A stretch of 64,000 bases of DNA from Flagellimonas meishanensis (lineage in GTDB: Bacteria; Bacteroidota; Bacteroidia; Flavobacteriales; Flavobacteriaceae). Made by a program: the position numbers and the translations under genes. Each line of letters begins with the position of its first letter. Position 1 is the stretch's first letter. Shown here one piece after another: positions 63,422-64,000 of the stretch. The stretch spans positions 992,001 through 1,056,000 of the forward strand of contig NZ_JAINVW010000001.1 of assembly GCF_019880545.1 (NCBI RefSeq). Reading direction: 5' to 3'. The notes below the pieces were generated by a model that saw only the letters and a program-made list of their open reading frames with translations, was not told the DNA's origin and did no database searches.

Positions 63422-63452
63422 CTAATAAATTATAACCATATCCATGGGGCGA

Positions 63453-63986
63453 TTACTTAAAAAAATCTTTAAACATATCTACCACAAGACCCTTCTCAAT
63501 CAACCAACTCTCAAATTCTTTATGTTTTCCCATCTTGGCATGGTGCAACAAGGTAAAGCCATGGGGCCCAGGAGCATTTAATAACTGCGGGTTCAGACCA
63601 ATTAATTGCTTTACCATTTCTATATGTCCAAAAAATGTCATACTAAAAATGTCCATTACGGCACCTTTTGATAACAACAAATCGGCTATATCCTTTCTGC
63701 CCATGTGGGCCGCGCCCCCAATGGCAGTTTCAAAATCTCCTCTTTGGGCCTGATTGGTACAATTTAGAATTAAGGGTTTATCCTCGATAATTCTTTTGGT
63801 TTTCTCAAAATCTGAATGTGCCGCAAAAACAAACTCCTTTATCTCTTCCAATGAAAACAAATCATTACTAACACTGTTAAATTCATTATCAAAAAACACA
63901 CTTTTGGCAGATAAAGGAGTTATCGCACAGCCGGCAATCACCAGCCCTGATGTTTTTAAAAAGCTACTTCTAGACAGTTCTTTCAT
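63453..63986 (-). CDS. ankyrin-repeat protein with Tat-like leader
   Basis: 177 residues. The N-terminus (L-S-R-S-S-F-L-K-T-S-G-L-V-I-A-G-C-A-I-T) has the shape of a Tat/Sec leader that is common in Bacteroidota, though the two arginines are not adjacent; the Cys after A-G could be a lipobox. Ankyrin-type repeats follow (R-G-D-F-E-T-A-I-G-G-A-A-H-M-G-R-K-D-I-A-D-L-L-L-S-K-G-A, then G-F-T-L-L-H-H-A-K-M-G). Protein-binding role assumed. Starts 14 bp from the window's right edge region and may have further genes upstream. Confidence 0.8.
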   Translation of the reverse strand: MKELSRSSFLKTSGLVIAGCAITPLSAKSVFFDNEFNSVSNDLFSLEEIKEFVFAAHSDFEKTKRIIEDKPLILNCTNQAQRGDFETAIGGAAHMGRKDIADLLLSKGAVMDIFSMTFFGHIEMVKQLIGLNPQLLNAPGPHGFTLLHHAKMGKHKEFESWLIEKGLVVDMFKDFFK

Positions 63987-64000
63987 TATTCAATATTTGT

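Overview
The window looks like a chromosomal segment of a marine-type Flavobacteriaceae (Bacteroidota). Support seen in the sequence: T9SS C-terminal sorting domains, a PorP/SprF protein, a SusC/SusD pair, OmpA/PD40 proteins, many -7 boxes of the Bacteroidota form TAnnTTTG, and almost no Shine-Dalgarno sites. Placement near Muricauda/Allomuricauda is an inference from protein similarity remembered, not searched.

Layout. 0-3.1 kb: tail of a MORN/YwqK-like gene, a secreted serine hydrolase and an unknown secreted protein. 3.2-10.6 kb: DNA repair genes on the minus strand, namely mfd and the ligase-associated DNA damage response helicase and phosphoesterase PdeM, with a ParE/RelE-type toxin-antitoxin pair wedged between the last two. 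10.7-15.9 kb: TerB-like protein, fbp, an SSAT-like acetyltransferase, aspartate kinase and a bifunctional aminolipid acyltransferase (OlsF/GlsF type). 15.9-17.7 kb: a compact arsenic operon (arsR, DUF6428, GNAT, arsC) with a palindromic operator but no efflux pump. 17.7-29.8 kb: housekeeping minus-strand genes, including a membrane-anchored LuxR protein, a 2-hydroxyacid dehydrogenase, mgtE, rsmA, serS, an HTTM/VKGC-like membrane protein and ribF.

29.8-34.3 kb: a giant T9SS-exported reprolysin-like protease and a lipoprotein. 34.3-36.7 kb: pth, rplY and prs. 36.8-37.2 kb: a broken tRNA-Leu copy carrying a palindromic insert, a GIY-YIG nuclease gene, then an intact tRNA-Leu(CAA). 39.2-46.6 kb: a nine-unit DUF11 surface protein with a type B sorting domain, followed by its likely PorP/SprF and PorE-like partners. 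46.7-51.5 kb: siroheme synthase, a LytTR response regulator fused in frame to half of a D-amino-acid aminotransferase, an outer membrane barrel, a DUF6544 protein and a flavodoxin.

52-58.1 kb: a SusC-SusD-lipoprotein uptake operon with a terminator, preceded by a one-domain LytTR regulator. 58.7-64 kb: a visibly more AT-rich accessory cluster with two tandem TolB/PD40 proteins (one broken by a stop and a frameshift), a PDZ-alpha/beta hydrolase, a DinB-like protein and an ankyrin protein.

The most unusual items are the tRNA-Leu/GIY-YIG cassette, the aminotransferase-LytTR fusion, the toxin-antitoxin insertion in a repair cluster whose two members both lack normal start codons, and the pump-less arsenic operon.
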